From NCBI GenBank assembly GCA_022836915.1, contig CP094668.1:4216001-4280000 (forward strand): a stretch of DNA of 64,000 bases. Reading direction: 5' to 3'. The notes beneath the pieces are model-generated. The model was not told the DNA's origin, searched no databases, and saw only the letters and a list, made by a program, of their open reading frames with translations. This document shows, one piece after another, positions 40,760 through 50,301 of the stretch (positions are counted from its first letter, which is position 1; every line of letters starts with the position of its first letter). Origin of the DNA: Paenibacillus sp. OVF10. GTDB taxonomy: Bacteria > Bacillota > Bacilli > Paenibacillales > Paenibacillaceae. A program made the position numbers and the translations under genes.

Positions 40760-40945
40760 TCACTCCGTTGTCTTCTCTTCCAGAAGGCGATCCACCTTAT
40801 CTGTAAGTGCATCCAATTTTTTATCATAATGCTTGTACGTATAGAATCCAATGACTGCTTTGACTGCAAAAAAGAGCACCGCAGCAATGACAATGAGAAT
40901 ATAATTGTGGGCAAGCTGCCTTAACCAATCGTTAGCTGCATTTAT
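40760..40945 (-). CDS. Small single-pass membrane protein with C-terminal coiled coil (non-standard start)
   Basis: An open frame of 61 codons reads INAANDWLRQLAHNY, then a membrane segment ILIVIAAVLFFAVKAVIGFY, then a charged heptad-like tail DKKLDALTDKVDRLLEEK. The hydrophobic-then-amphipathic design and a GGGAGAGA ribosome site seven bases upstream argue for a real gene. The codon at the expected start is ATA (40943-40945), not ATG; an in-frame TGA lies seven codons further up. Either ATA initiates or the G of an ATG is miscalled. Function unknown. Confidence 0.5.
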   Translation of the reverse strand: MNAANDWLRQLAHNYILIVIAAVLFFAVKAVIGFYTYKHYDKKLDALTDKVDRLLEEKTTE

Positions 40946-41156
40946 CGGATTTCTCTCCCTTCAATGCAAGTGGTTTTGTATAAGGTAACCAAATCCATGG
41001 GATATAATGCATATCAGCAAATTCGGAATAGGCATACGCCTTACTCGAAGTGAATGGACAAGTTTCGGTCATGAAAAAAGCCAAGTATAGAAGAGCTACG
41101 GTTGAGGATGTTCATAAAAAGGTAGAGTGGCATATCAATAAGGATTTTATGAAAAA

Positions 41157-41190
41157 ATCCCTTCTCTTCGGATGAAAGAAGAGAAGGGAT
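41157..41190 (-). terminator. Rho-independent terminator of the alkaline phosphatase gene
   Basis: ATCCCTTCTCTT / AAGAGAAGGGAT makes a 12-bp stem 18 bases downstream of the minus-strand gene, followed on that strand by a run of T. Confidence 0.85.
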
Positions 41191-41207
41191 GATCGTAAAC
41201 TACTGAA

Positions 41208-42566
41208 TTATTGGTGCTTGCTGAGAATATCAAATATGATATTGGCATTATCTGTGTTGTCGATCAAACCGGCGAAGCGATGACTTGCCGGACCGTAGGC
41301 ATAGACCGGAACATCTTCACCTGTATGTCCACCTGTTGTCCAACCCGTAAATGAACGGTTATCAATAATCGCTTCAATGGCATTATCAATCTTTGTTACA
41401 TCCGCAGTTTGGGCTGCTTCTTTCACCGATTGAATCTCTTCCGCCTTTAAATCCAGTTTCAGATAACTTTTTAGCGTTTCCTCAACCGAAGCACCTTTTG
41501 CAATTTGTGTTGCCATGAAGTCTGGCGTGCGAAGTGCAGCTTTGATTGGGTCTACGAAGAAGTTGTATTCTCCGTCTTTTCCAAGCGTAAGTCCACCCGT
41601 GGAGTGGTCAGCAGTAGCTACGACAAGTGTTTCACCGTCTTTTTTGGCAAAATCAATAGCTGCCTGAAATGCTGCTGCGAAATCTTCCATTTCACTCATC
41701 GCACCAACGATATCATTATCATGTCCTGCCCAGTCGATCTGGCTGCCTTCGACCATTAGAAAGAATCCTTTGTCGTTCGAACTGAGACGATCAATCGCTG
41801 TATTGGTCATCTCAGCCAATGATGGAGTGTCAGCAGTACGATCAATCAACTTGTCCAGACCTCCGTCCGCAAACAGTCCAAGAACTTGTTGATTCTTATC
41901 AGCAAGGAGAGAGGAACGATCCGTGACATAGCTAAATCCGGCCTTCTGGAACTCCTTCGTCAGGTCACGACCCTCGCGTACAAAATTGGATTTCCCTCCA
42001 CCAAGAAGTACATCCACCTTATGCTTGCCATTAATCAGCTCATCATAATAATCGTCCGCAATTGCATCCATATTTTTTCGACTGATATCATGGGCACCGA
42101 ATGCAGCTGGTGTGGCATGAGTGATCTCCGATGTAGCCACGAGTCCGGTGGACTTGCCGTTTTCTTTGGCTTGCTCAAGTACGGTTTTGACTTCCTTCTG
42201 CTCAGGGTCAACCGCAATGGCCGCATTGTAGGTTTTCACACCTGCCGACATGGCTGTTGCTGCCGAAGCGGAATCCGTCACATTTTGTTTATCATCATCC
42301 GGATAGGTCATTTGTGCCCCAACCAGATAAGGGTCAAATACAGTTTTGTCCATGCCCTTCGTTGAAGGATCATCTTTCATGTAACGGTAGGCGGAAGTAT
42401 AAGAGGTCCCCATGCCATCCCCAATGAGGAAGATGATGTTCTTAATTTGTTTTTTCTCCACACTTACAGCTTGAACAGCACTTGCTTGTCCGGCAGACAA
42501 GAGAGTGGAAGCCGATACAGCCAGAGTCAGCGCTACCGCTGGTAATACTCTTTTGGATAATTTCAC
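41208..42566 (-). CDS. Secreted alkaline phosphatase (PhoA/PhoB family)
   Basis: 452 residues, intact. A signal peptide (KRVLPAVALTLAVSASTLLS, cleavage after GQASA) leads to the metal-binding core: FLIGDGMGTSYTSAYRY, the catalytic Ser in NVTDSASAATAMSAG, EGSQIDWAGHDND, VVATADHSTGGL, and the His in TTGGHTGEDVPVYAYGP. All zinc/magnesium ligand motifs are present, so it is probably active and releases phosphate from phosphomonoesters outside the cell. The start is GTG, with GAGGAGG upstream. I could not find a clear PhoP box, so phosphate control is only expected from family knowledge. Confidence 0.93.
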   Translation of the reverse strand: MKLSKRVLPAVALTLAVSASTLLSAGQASAVQAVSVEKKQIKNIIFLIGDGMGTSYTSAYRYMKDDPSTKGMDKTVFDPYLVGAQMTYPDDDKQNVTDSASAATAMSAGVKTYNAAIAVDPEQKEVKTVLEQAKENGKSTGLVATSEITHATPAAFGAHDISRKNMDAIADDYYDELINGKHKVDVLLGGGKSNFVREGRDLTKEFQKAGFSYVTDRSSLLADKNQQVLGLFADGGLDKLIDRTADTPSLAEMTNTAIDRLSSNDKGFFLMVEGSQIDWAGHDNDIVGAMSEMEDFAAAFQAAIDFAKKDGETLVVATADHSTGGLTLGKDGEYNFFVDPIKAALRTPDFMATQIAKGASVEETLKSYLKLDLKAEEIQSVKEAAQTADVTKIDNAIEAIIDNRSFTGWTTGGHTGEDVPVYAYGPASHRFAGLIDNTDNANIIFDILSKHQ

Positions 42567-42855
42567 AATGATTCCTCCTCATAATATCTCAACAACAAAA
42601 ATGAATGCATGAATCTATATTCATTTGTTCATCATTAAGAAGATTAGCATTTATTTGTAAATGAAAACCAAGAATTTTGTATACCTGAGGTAAAATAAAC
42701 AAATACGGCGATAACTTTAATTTCTTTGCATGAGGAGCAAGTCAAACATCGCAATCAGAACAATATGGTTCCGGCGAAAAATTCACATGATCTGCAACAT
42801 GCGAATTTACAAAAATATACTCATCCCGCTGTTTTTGAAGTATGATACAACATAA

Positions 42856-42869
42856 GTAGAACGCTTTCA
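42856..42869 (+). promoter_or_regulatory. Candidate cre (CcpA) site upstream of GH43 gene
   Basis: The reverse strand reads TGAAAGCGTTCTAC, a good match to the catabolite-responsive element consensus TGWAANCGNTNWCA in its core. It sits 56 bases before the GH43 start, the usual place for catabolite repression of sugar-degrading enzymes. Confidence 0.55.
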
Positions 42870-42924
42870 TTTTTATATTACTGTTAATATAAAATCAATT
42901 TCATTTTCAGGAGGCTCTTTACCA

Positions 42925-44738
42925 TTGACCAAAACAACTCCAAATTATGATGGGTATCTCTTTGTACATTTTATTGGCGAACAACCAGATGGAGAGCAGG
43001 TTTATTTCTCTTATAGCGAGGATGGTCTTCACTGGAAGGACCTTAATGGCGGCTCACCTGTGCTGTTTTCCGACCTTGGAGAAAAGGGGTACGGGACCCG
43101 TTTCTGGTTCGTTCAGTCAAGGATAATAAATTTTATCTGATTGCTACGGATCTCCGCATCGCAAGCGGCAAAGGATGGACTCAAGCCGTTAATGCCGGGA
43201 GCCGTGACGTAATTGTATGGGAATCCAGCGATCTCGTATACTGGTCATCCCCATGGAACGTTACACTAGGTGTCGAGGGCGCTGGATGTGTCTGGGCACC
43301 AGAAGCTGTGTATGATGAAATGGCAGATGAGTTTCTTGTATTCTGGGCTTCTGCGACGCAGGAACCTCAAGAGCAAGAAAGAAAGCAAAAAATATACAGC
43401 GCTCGTACAAAAGACTTTCGTACGTTTTCTGCATCGAAAAAATACATTGAGCGGGATAATCACATTATAGATACAACGATTCTTCCTGCGGATGGAGCTT
43501 ATTATCGATACTCCAAGGATGAAACAACCAAAAACATACGGGTAGAAAAAGGAGACTCTCTCGACAAAGAGGCGTTTGTTACGCTGCAAGCCCCGGTACT
43601 GGAGGCTGTGGCAGGTGTGGAGGGACCTCAAATCTTTAAATTCAATGACCGGGAGGAATGGTGCCTGATTGTTGATCGATTTGCTGAAGGCAAGGGTTAT
43701 CTTCCTCTGTTGACTACAGATCTGGGAAGCGGAGAATTCCGAATTGTCCCTGATGATGATTTTGATATGGGAACGAATCAAAAGCGTCATGGAAGTGTCC
43801 TGCCAATCACAGCTGAGGAGTGCAGCCGGCTTCTCGTGGCTTTCGGAGATGGTCATCAGGTGCTTCCTGGACAATATGCCGATCCTGATGTCGCACAGTT
43901 TGGGGATCGTTACTATATGTATCCAACAACAGATGGGTTTGAGGGGTGGTCGGGAACACAATTCAAGGTGTTTTCTTCTTCAGACCTGAAGCATTGGCAA
44001 GACGAAGGCATGATCCTTGATCTGGGAACAGAGGATGTCGCCTGGGCAACCGGTAATGCCTGGGCACCGGCAATTGCCAGCCGAAGCGGAAAGTTCTATT
44101 TTTATTTCTGTGGCAAAATGCGGAATGGAGAGAGTGCCATCGGCGTTGCTGTTGCAGATACACCAATTGGTCCATTCCTGGCCGAGCCACAGCCTTTAAT
44201 CACAATGGAGCAGTTGAAACGCCTGGGCATTACCATGGGCCAAGCTATTGATCCCTCCGTCTATGTCGAAGATGATGGAAAACCGTATCTGCTATTTGGC
44301 AATGGACATGCTGCCATTGTGGAGCTTGGTGAAGACATGATAAGTGTAGTGGAGGACACAATGAGCAATCTGGCAGGCTTGCATGATTTTCGTGAGGCGG
44401 TAACCGTGTTAAAGCAGGGCGGACTATACCACTTTACGTGGTCCTGTGATGATACAGGCAGCGAAGACTATCATGTGAATTACGGTACGTCAGAGCAATT
44501 ATACGGTCCTATTACCTATCAATACCCGATTCTGAGCAAAAATGTCGAGAAGGGCATGCTGGGCACAGGTCATCACTGTATATTTAATGATTCCGAAACG
44601 GGTCAATACCAGATTGCCTATCACCGTTTTGTCACGCCACTATCCAGATTTTCCTCTGGAAAGGGTTATCACCGCGAAATATGTATGGACCCGCTTCTGT
44701 TTGGTAAGGACGGACTGATTCAGCTTGTTATACTCTAA
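42925..44738 (+). CDS. Glycoside hydrolase family 43 enzyme, two-part (frame-disrupted)
   Basis: 604 residues restored, no signal peptide. The N-terminal half (DGYLFVHFIGEQPDGEQVYF, RDPFLVRSVKDNKFYLIATD, GCVWAPEAVYD) and the C-terminal half (YADPDVAQFGDRYYMYPTTD, NAWAPAIASRSGKFYFYF, AIDPSVYVEDDGKPYLLFGN) both look like five-bladed GH43 propellers. The second has the full ADPD, WAP and IDPS sites. One missing A in the run 43082-43085 splits the gene; with it GEKG continues VRDPFLVRS. The start is a TTG nine bases after AGGAGG. Expected to be an intracellular arabinofuranosidase or xylosidase acting on imported arabinoxylan pieces. Confidence 0.85.
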
Positions 44739-44782
44739 TATAAGACGTTTAATTAAATCGCTATCTATAAAGGCCTGATACA

Positions 44783-44830
44783 ACATGAATGTCTGTCAAA
44801 TGTCGCTTTTAGCGGTTTTGGCAGGCATTT
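44783..44830 (+). terminator. Probable rho-independent terminator after GH43 gene
   Basis: ATGTCTGTCAAA can pair with TTTTGGCAGGCAT through several G-T pairs, with a nested CGCTTTTAGCG hairpin and a T-rich tail. Confidence 0.55.
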
Positions 44831-44917
44831 TATCATTTTTATCTTCCACCTGGAACAAGCAAAACCTTAGGTTTGAGCGGGTATGCGACTAATTGAATAC
44901 ATTAATCCAGAGTACAT

Positions 44918-44962
44918 TTGACATACAAATCAATAAATCGTATTATTACGATATAACGATTT
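44918..44962 (+). promoter_or_regulatory. Sigma-A promoter with overlapping inverted-repeat operator
   Basis: A near-ideal promoter has TTGACA at 44918-44923, a 17-base spacer and TATTAT at 44941-44946. The -10 lies inside the inverted repeat TCGTA-TTAT-TACGA (44938-44951), itself nested in AAATCGT...ACGATTT (arms at about 44935 and 44956-44962). This is the expected operator layout for autorepression by the ArsR-family protein encoded immediately downstream. Confidence 0.75.
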
Positions 44963-44975
44963 AGGAGGAATACTT

Positions 44976-45290
44976 GTGAACACTCCCGCTTTTGACAGCA
45001 ATAACATTAAACAGTTCGATGAACCTGCTAATCTGCTGAAAGCTTTGTCTCACCCCATTCGTTTATGCATTGTGCGGGGATTGATGCAAAAAAAGAAATG
45101 TAATGTTTCTTACATGCAGGAATGTCTGGATCTTCCCCAATCTACAGTGTCACAACACCTCCAGAAGCTTCGTAGTGCAGGTATTGTTGCTACGGAGCGG
45201 AATGGTCTTGAAGTGAACTATGTGCTTGCCGATCAACGGGTTGAACAGATTATTAAAACTTTGTTTGAAAAGGATGATTGTGAATCATGA
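44976..45290 (+). CDS. ArsR/SmtB family regulator, probable thiol/persulfide sensor
   Basis: 104 residues with a winged helix (LLKALSHPIRLCIVRGLM, LPQSTVSQHLQKLRSAGIVA). Two cysteines lie in KCNVSYMQECLDL and another in PIRLCIV, which could form a dithiol sensor. It overlaps the start of the sulfur-handling fusion gene by four bases, so it probably regulates sulfane-sulfur or CoA-disulfide stress, not arsenic. The start is a GTG preceded by AGGAGG. The persulfide role is inferred from context. Confidence 0.85.
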   Translation: MNTPAFDSNNIKQFDEPANLLKALSHPIRLCIVRGLMQKKKCNVSYMQECLDLPQSTVSQHLQKLRSAGIVATERNGLEVNYVLADQRVEQIIKTLFEKDDCES

Positions 45291-47754
45291 GCAAAAAAGT
45301 ACTTATTGTTGGCGGTGTAGCTGGAGGTGCTTCTGCAGCTGCACGTCTTCGCCGTCTGGATGAACATGCCGAAATTATTATCTTTGAGAAGGGACCCTAT
45401 ATCTCATTTGCCAATTGTGGTTTACCTTATTATATAGGTGGCACAATCGATGATCGAGAGCGTCTGCTGGTGCAGACGCCAAAAGGGATGGCAGATCGCT
45501 TTTGTATCGATGTGCGTACAAGAAGTGAGGTCGTAGCTATTGATTCGCAGAAGCGAGTGGTTAAGATACAGTCTCAGGAGCGCGGTGCATATGAAGAAAG
45601 CTATGACGAGTTGATATTGTCACCAGGTGCAAAACCGATCATTCCCGATCTGCCGGGTAAGGACAATCCGCTAATTTACACCGTGCGAAGTATTCCGGAT
45701 ATTGATCGGATCAAAGAACAGGTGAGTTCTTCTAACAACAAGTCTTCGATCGTCATAGGTGGTGGATTTATAGGCGTAGAAATGGCTGAGAATCTAAAGG
45801 AAGCTGGTCTGGATGTAACGCTGATTGAGGGGAACGCACAAGTACTCACCCCATATGATCCCGAGTTAGCAGCCGCATTGGCACAGGAAATGGAGAACCA
45901 CGGTGTGAATCTGCTGTTTTCCAAACGTGTTCAGGGATTCCATTCCCTAGAGCAGGGCATAGGGGTTGAACTTGCGGATGGTCATACGCTGACTGCTGAC
46001 ATGGTTATTCTTGCGATAGGCGTAACGCCGGACACCTATTTTTTGAAAGATAGCGGCGTTTCGCTGGGTGCACGTGGACATATTATCGTAAATGAAGCTT
46101 TAGAAAGCAGTGTGCCACATATCTATGCTGTTGGGGATGCCATCGAAGTAACGGAAACCATTCATGGTACGAAGGCAACGATTCCACTTGCCGGACCTGC
46201 CAACAAACAAGGTCGTATTGTTGCCGACCGTATCGCCGGGCTTCCTTCTACCTATAAAGGAACACAAGGTACGTCCATTATCAAAGTATTTGGAATGACG
46301 GCAGCCACGACAGGCAGTAATGAGAAAACACTACAGCGTCTCGGCGTGGAATATCAAACCGTTATCGTACACCCTGCTTCTCATGCATCGTATTATCCGG
46401 GTTCAAGCGCAATTACTCTTAAACTGCTGTTTACTCCGCAAGGTAAAATTTTAGGCGCACAAGCAGTCGGTTATGATGGAGTGGATAAACGAATTGATGA
46501 TATTGCTGTAGCCATTCATTTCGGAGGACATGTCAGGGATTTGACAGAACTTGAACTGAGTTACGCGCCACCATATTCTTCTGCCAAAGATCCCGTAAAT
46601 ATGGCTGGATATGCAGCAGAGAATATGATCACTGGACGTGTTCAGACGTTCACCTATAAACAGCTGGCTGATCGTCAGCCGGAGCAGTCGATACTTCTGG
46701 ATGTTCGCAGTGAAATCGAGCATCAAAATGGTCATATACCGGGTTCACTCTCCATTCCAGTTGATGAGCTTCGTCAACGTTTAGATGAATTAGACCCATC
46801 CAAAGAAATCTGGCTATACTGTCAAGTCGGCTTACGTGGTTACACTGCTTCGCAAATTTTGCGCCAGCATGGTTTTAGCGTAAAAAACTTGAGTGGTGGT
46901 TATAAAACATACCGTCAAGCCCAGTTTAAGCCTGCTCCCTTTACTGCTGCAAAACAAGATCATCATGATCCTACGGTGAACGTTAAGGAAAAAAGTCTAT
47001 TCCCACTGACTCAACACAGCCGCAACGTATTGATCATGAGTTGAACGTATGCGGATTAAGTTGTCCTGGTCCGCTAATACAAGTGAAGCAGAAAATGGAT
47101 CAACTCTCGAACGGGGAAACCCTTCGCGTGAAAGCTTCCGATCCAGGCTTCTATGAAGATGTCAAAGCATGGGCCACAATGTCGGGTTCCACAATCTTGC
47201 AGTTGGAAAGAATGAAAGGCGGTACCATTGAGTCCGTCATTGTTAAAAATACAGCACAACCCGTATCAGATTCCCCCATCAGCGATCCTGCCAGCACGAT
47301 GGTTGTTTTCAGTGGTGATCTGGATAAAGCGATCGCCTCACTCATTATTGTAAATGGGGCAGCAGCGAGTGGACGGAAAGTAACCCTTTTTTTCACATTT
47401 TGGGGATTGAGTATTATTCGTAAGCCGCAACCGCAGAAGTTATCCAAAACCATGATCGGTCGTATGTTTGATATGATGTTACCTCGCGGCAGCCAGAAGC
47501 TTGGCATGTCCAAAATGAATATGCTCGGAGCAGGCCCGAAGATGATTCGTGGTTTGATGAAAAAACATCATGTGCCTTCGTTGGAGGAATTAATTGAGAG
47601 CGCAATTGCACAAGGAGTAGAGATCGTTGCCTGCCAAATGTCCATGGATTTAATGGGAATTCAGCGTGAAGAATTAATAGACCAAGTTAAAATTGGTGGT
47701 GTCGGTTATTATCTTGGACAAGCATCACAAGCCAATCATAATCTGTTTATTTAA
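45287..47754 (+). CDS. CoA-disulfide/polysulfide reductase fused to rhodanese, TusA and DsrE2 domains (frame-disrupted)
   Basis: 822 residues restored. Residues 1-440 are a pyridine nucleotide-disulfide oxidoreductase of CoADR type, with VLIVGGVAGGASAAARLRRL, the redox Cys in SFANCGLPYYIGG and SSIVIGGGFIGVEMAENL. Residues ~455-545 are a rhodanese domain with catalytic Cys in LYCQVGLRGYTAS. A TusA domain follows (LNVCGLSCPGPLIQVKQKM, with the CPxP-type site), then a DsrE2 domain to the end (VVFSGDLDKAIASLIIVNGA). The A6 run at 46989-46994 lacks one A; with it KEKK continues SIPTDSTQPQRIDHELNVCG. It would reduce and relay persulfide sulfur in the cytoplasm. Confidence 0.88.
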
Positions 47755-47771
47755 TAATTTATCACAAACTC

Positions 47772-47809
47772 AAAAAAGCGTTGATTCGAATTCGAACCAA
47801 CGCTTTTTT
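47772..47809 (+). terminator. Rho-independent terminator
   Basis: AAAAAAGCGTTG-ATTCGAA / TTCGAACCAACGCTTTTTT makes a very long stem ending in T6, right after the sulfur-transfer fusion gene. Confidence 0.92.
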
Positions 47810-47831
47810 GGACTTAATCATAAAGTAAACA

Positions 47832-47876
47832 TTGACTTCATTTTTTTGATATTATAATATAAGCATACACTTATAT
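47832..47876 (+). promoter_or_regulatory. ars promoter and ArsR operator 1
   Basis: TTGACT (47832-47837) and TATAAT (47853-47858) form a promoter with a short 15-base spacer. Overlapping its -10 is the perfect inverted repeat ATATAAG-CATACA-CTTATAT (47857-47876). A near copy recurs before arsB. ArsR-family dimers bind such 7-6-7 repeats. Confidence 0.75.
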
Positions 47877-47897
47877 GTTATTGAAGGAGGAAGTGCT

Positions 47898-48224
47898 ATG
47901 GATTCTATGCAAGAGATAGCGGATAAGCTTAAATTGCTGGGTGATAAAACACGCCTTACGATCCTTACACTTCTCAAAGAACGTGAATGGTGCGTGTGTG
48001 AATTTGTAGAGATTTTAGACATGTCACAACCTGGAATTAGTCAACATTTGCGCAAACTGAAGGATCAAGGCTTGGTTAAAGAAAGTAAACGTGGTCAGTG
48101 GGTATACTACTCTTTAAATGTAGAGAATACACCCTATATTACATCTGTCCTGGAATTGATGCCGGATACAGCAACTATTCTTAAATCGTTAAATAAAGAA
48201 AACTTTACATCTGTTTGTAATTAA
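47898..48224 (+). CDS. arsR: Arsenic-responsive repressor ArsR
   Basis: 108 residues. The helix-turn-helix (LGDKTRLTILTLLKEREWC, MSQPGISQHLRKLKDQGLV) carries the CVC motif in EWCVCEFVEIL at the alpha3/alphaR position, the classical As(III)/Sb(III) site of ArsR. GGAGG precedes the ATG. It is followed by arsB and arsC in one direction and flanked by two matching operators, so an arsenite-inducible operon is well supported. Confidence 0.93.
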   Translation: MDSMQEIADKLKLLGDKTRLTILTLLKEREWCVCEFVEILDMSQPGISQHLRKLKDQGLVKESKRGQWVYYSLNVENTPYITSVLELMPDTATILKSLNKENFTSVCN

Positions 48225-48236
48225 TTTTTGATCGAT

Positions 48237-48256
48237 ATATAAGCATATCATTATAT
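48237..48256 (+). promoter_or_regulatory. ArsR operator 2, before arsB
   Basis: ATATAAG-CATATC-ATTATAT differs from the operator at 47857-47876 at only two positions. It lies 13 bases after the arsR stop and 36 before arsB, so a second ArsR-controlled promoter or an internal roadblock is likely. Confidence 0.6.
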
Positions 48257-48291
48257 ACCAATGTAAATTAAGATGAACTGAAAGGGGGTAT

Positions 48292-49592
48292 ATGGTTTTG
48301 TTTTCTACGCTGTTAGCCTGCATCATCTTTTTGATTACACTTGTACTCGTTATTTGGCAGCCTAAAAACCTGTCCATTGGTTGGTCTGCTTGCGGAGGAG
48401 CAATCCTTGCTTTACTTGTGGGTGTGGTCAATTTGGAAGATGTATGGGATGTGACACAAATCGTATGGAATGCCACGCTTGCTTTTGTCGCAATCATTCT
48501 GATCTCATTAATTCTGGATCGTATCGGCTTTTTTGAATGGGCTGCCTTACATATGGCCAAAGCCGCTCATGGCAATGGTGTACGGATGTTTGTTTACGTC
48601 TCCATCCTGGGAGCGGTGGTTTCTGCCTTCTTTGCCAATGACGGGGGCGCACTGATTCTGACACCGATTGTTCTAGCCATGGTACGTGCACTGAATTTCG
48701 ATGAGAAAAAGTATTTCCATTCATTATCGCCAGCGGATTTATTGCGGATACAACTTCATTGCCGCTGGTTGTAAGTAACCTGGTCAACATTGTGTCTGCC
48801 GATTTCTTTGGTATTACGTTTATGGAGTACGCAGGAAGGATGTTTGTTCCAAATCTGTTCTCACTGGCGGCGAGTATCGGTGTACTGTATCTCTTTTTCC
48901 GCAAGAGTATTCCCAAACGATTTGATGCCAGTGAATTAAAACCTCCGGTAACTGCCATTAAGGATATGAAGATGTTTCGGTTGTCATGGGTGGTATTAGG
49001 GGTTCTTCTCATTGGATACTTTACCAGTGAATTTATCGGAATTCCCGTATCTCTTGTGGCAGGTATCGTCGCGATATTCTTCCTGATCATGGCTTCCCGG
49101 AGTTCTGCTGTACCGACTGCATTAGTTGTCAAAGAAGCACCTTGGGCCATCGTATTTTTCTCCATCGGTATGTATGTCGTGATTTATGGTCTACGTAACG
49201 TAGGTTTGACCGATCTGCTGGCCGTAGTCATTCAGGCTGTGGCTGATCAAGGATTGTTTGCTGCAACAATGGGTATGGGCTTTATCGCGGCAATCATTTC
49301 ATCCCTGATGAACAATATGCCTACCGTGTTAATTGATGCGCTTGCCATTGATGCAACAACGGCTACAGGAACGGTTCGGGAGGCGCTCATTTACGCCAAT
49401 ATTATTGGATCAGACTTGGGTCCCAAGATTACCCCGATTGGTTCACTGGCGACGCTGCTCTGGCTTCATGTGCTTAGCACGAAAGGTGTCAAAATCTCAT
49501 GGGGTACTTACTTCAAGACAGGTATCATAATCACGATTCCGACTCTGTTTATTACGCTAGTGGGTCTGTATCTGTGGTTAAGCATTTTATAA
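48292..49592 (+). CDS. arsB: Arsenite efflux pump ArsB (frame-disrupted)
   Basis: 433 residues restored, about twelve membrane segments. It has ArsB-family signatures: AAFFANDGGALILTPIV-like VSAFFANDGGALILTPIVLA and MNNMPTVLIDALAIDAT followed by IIGSDLGPKITPIGSLATLL. One missing T in the run 48714-48716 breaks it; adding it gives DEKKYFPFIIASGFIADTTS and joins both halves. The ATG follows GAAAGGGGG. It exports arsenite or antimonite across the cytoplasmic membrane. Confidence 0.92.
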
Positions 49593-49624
49593 AAGCAATC
49601 TATAATTCAAGTAACGAGGAGACG

Positions 49625-50050
49625 ATGAACATGAGTAAAAAAACAATGTACTTCCTATGCACAGGTAATTCTTGCCGGAGTCAAATGGCCGAAGGCTGGG
49701 CCAAGAAATATCTGAGTGAGGACTGGAATATCTATAGTGCAGGAATTGAGGCCCACGGTCTGAATCCAAAAGCGGTTGCAGCCATGAACGAAGTTGATCT
49801 GGATATTTCGACTCAAACCTCGGACATCATTGATTCAGAGTTGTTGAACAATGCTGATTTCGTAGTCACGTTGTGTGGGGATGCCGCAGATAAATGTCCA
49901 ATGACGCCTCCACATGTGAAGCGGGAACACTGGGGATTTGATGATCCTGCCAAAGCGCAAGGGTCAGATCAAGAGAAATGGGCCGTATTCCAAAGGGTTC
50001 GTGACCAGATCGGGGAACGCATTAAAACATTTGCTGAAACTGGAAAATAG
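49625..50050 (+). CDS. arsC: Arsenate reductase ArsC (thioredoxin-coupled, LMW-phosphatase fold)
   Basis: 141 residues, intact. The P-loop LCTGNSCRSQMAEGW with the first catalytic Cys and the CX5R site is followed by the redox pair in VTLCGDAADKCPMTPPHVKR, as in the thioredoxin-dependent pI258/B. subtilis ArsC class. It reduces arsenate to arsenite for ArsB. CGAGGAGACG precedes the ATG. From residue ~41 to its terminator the gene is duplicated at 52292-52667. Confidence 0.94.
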   Translation: MNMSKKTMYFLCTGNSCRSQMAEGWAKKYLSEDWNIYSAGIEAHGLNPKAVAAMNEVDLDISTQTSDIIDSELLNNADFVVTLCGDAADKCPMTPPHVKREHWGFDDPAKAQGSDQEKWAVFQRVRDQIGERIKTFAETGK

Positions 50051-50122
50051 TACAAACCTGCCTGAGCAGGACAATTTAATGAATACCGAGAGAATGCCAC
50101 GATGAGTGGCATTTTTTTGTTC
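49745..50122 (+). repeat. Direct repeat, copy 1 (3' part of arsC plus terminator)
   Basis: 378 bases that recur at 52292-52667 in the same direction with roughly 90% identity by eye. The shared region begins inside arsC (ATTGAGGCCCACGGTCTG) and ends just after the T tract of the terminator (GTTC). Confidence 0.9.
50093..50118 (+). terminator. Rho-independent terminator of the ars operon
   Basis: AATGCCAC / GTGGCATT with loop GATGA and T7, 43 bases after the arsC stop. Confidence 0.85.
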
Positions 50123-50301
50123 AAAAAAATGAACGTTTCATTCAGAAACAGTTCTTTGACTTACCCATAACAGCAACATAGAGTGATGACAAGGACGGTA
50201 TTTGATTTTACCTATAAAAGTGAGAAGCATATATACCCTTGACTTTCCCCTGTACGGGAAACTATATACTCGCATTATGTTAATTGATTGGAGATGATAT
50301 A

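Noticed and set aside
41071..41175. A 34-codon plus-strand frame starting MKKAKYRRATVEDVHKKV
   Set aside because: No ribosome site, no family match, and its end runs through the alkaline phosphatase terminator. It may be a remnant or chance frame.
47041..47754. A stand-alone TusA-DsrE2 gene starting at TTG 47041
   Set aside because: That TTG lies inside the TusA domain start, without a ribosome site, and one A at 46989-46994 joins it to the CoADR-rhodanese frame.
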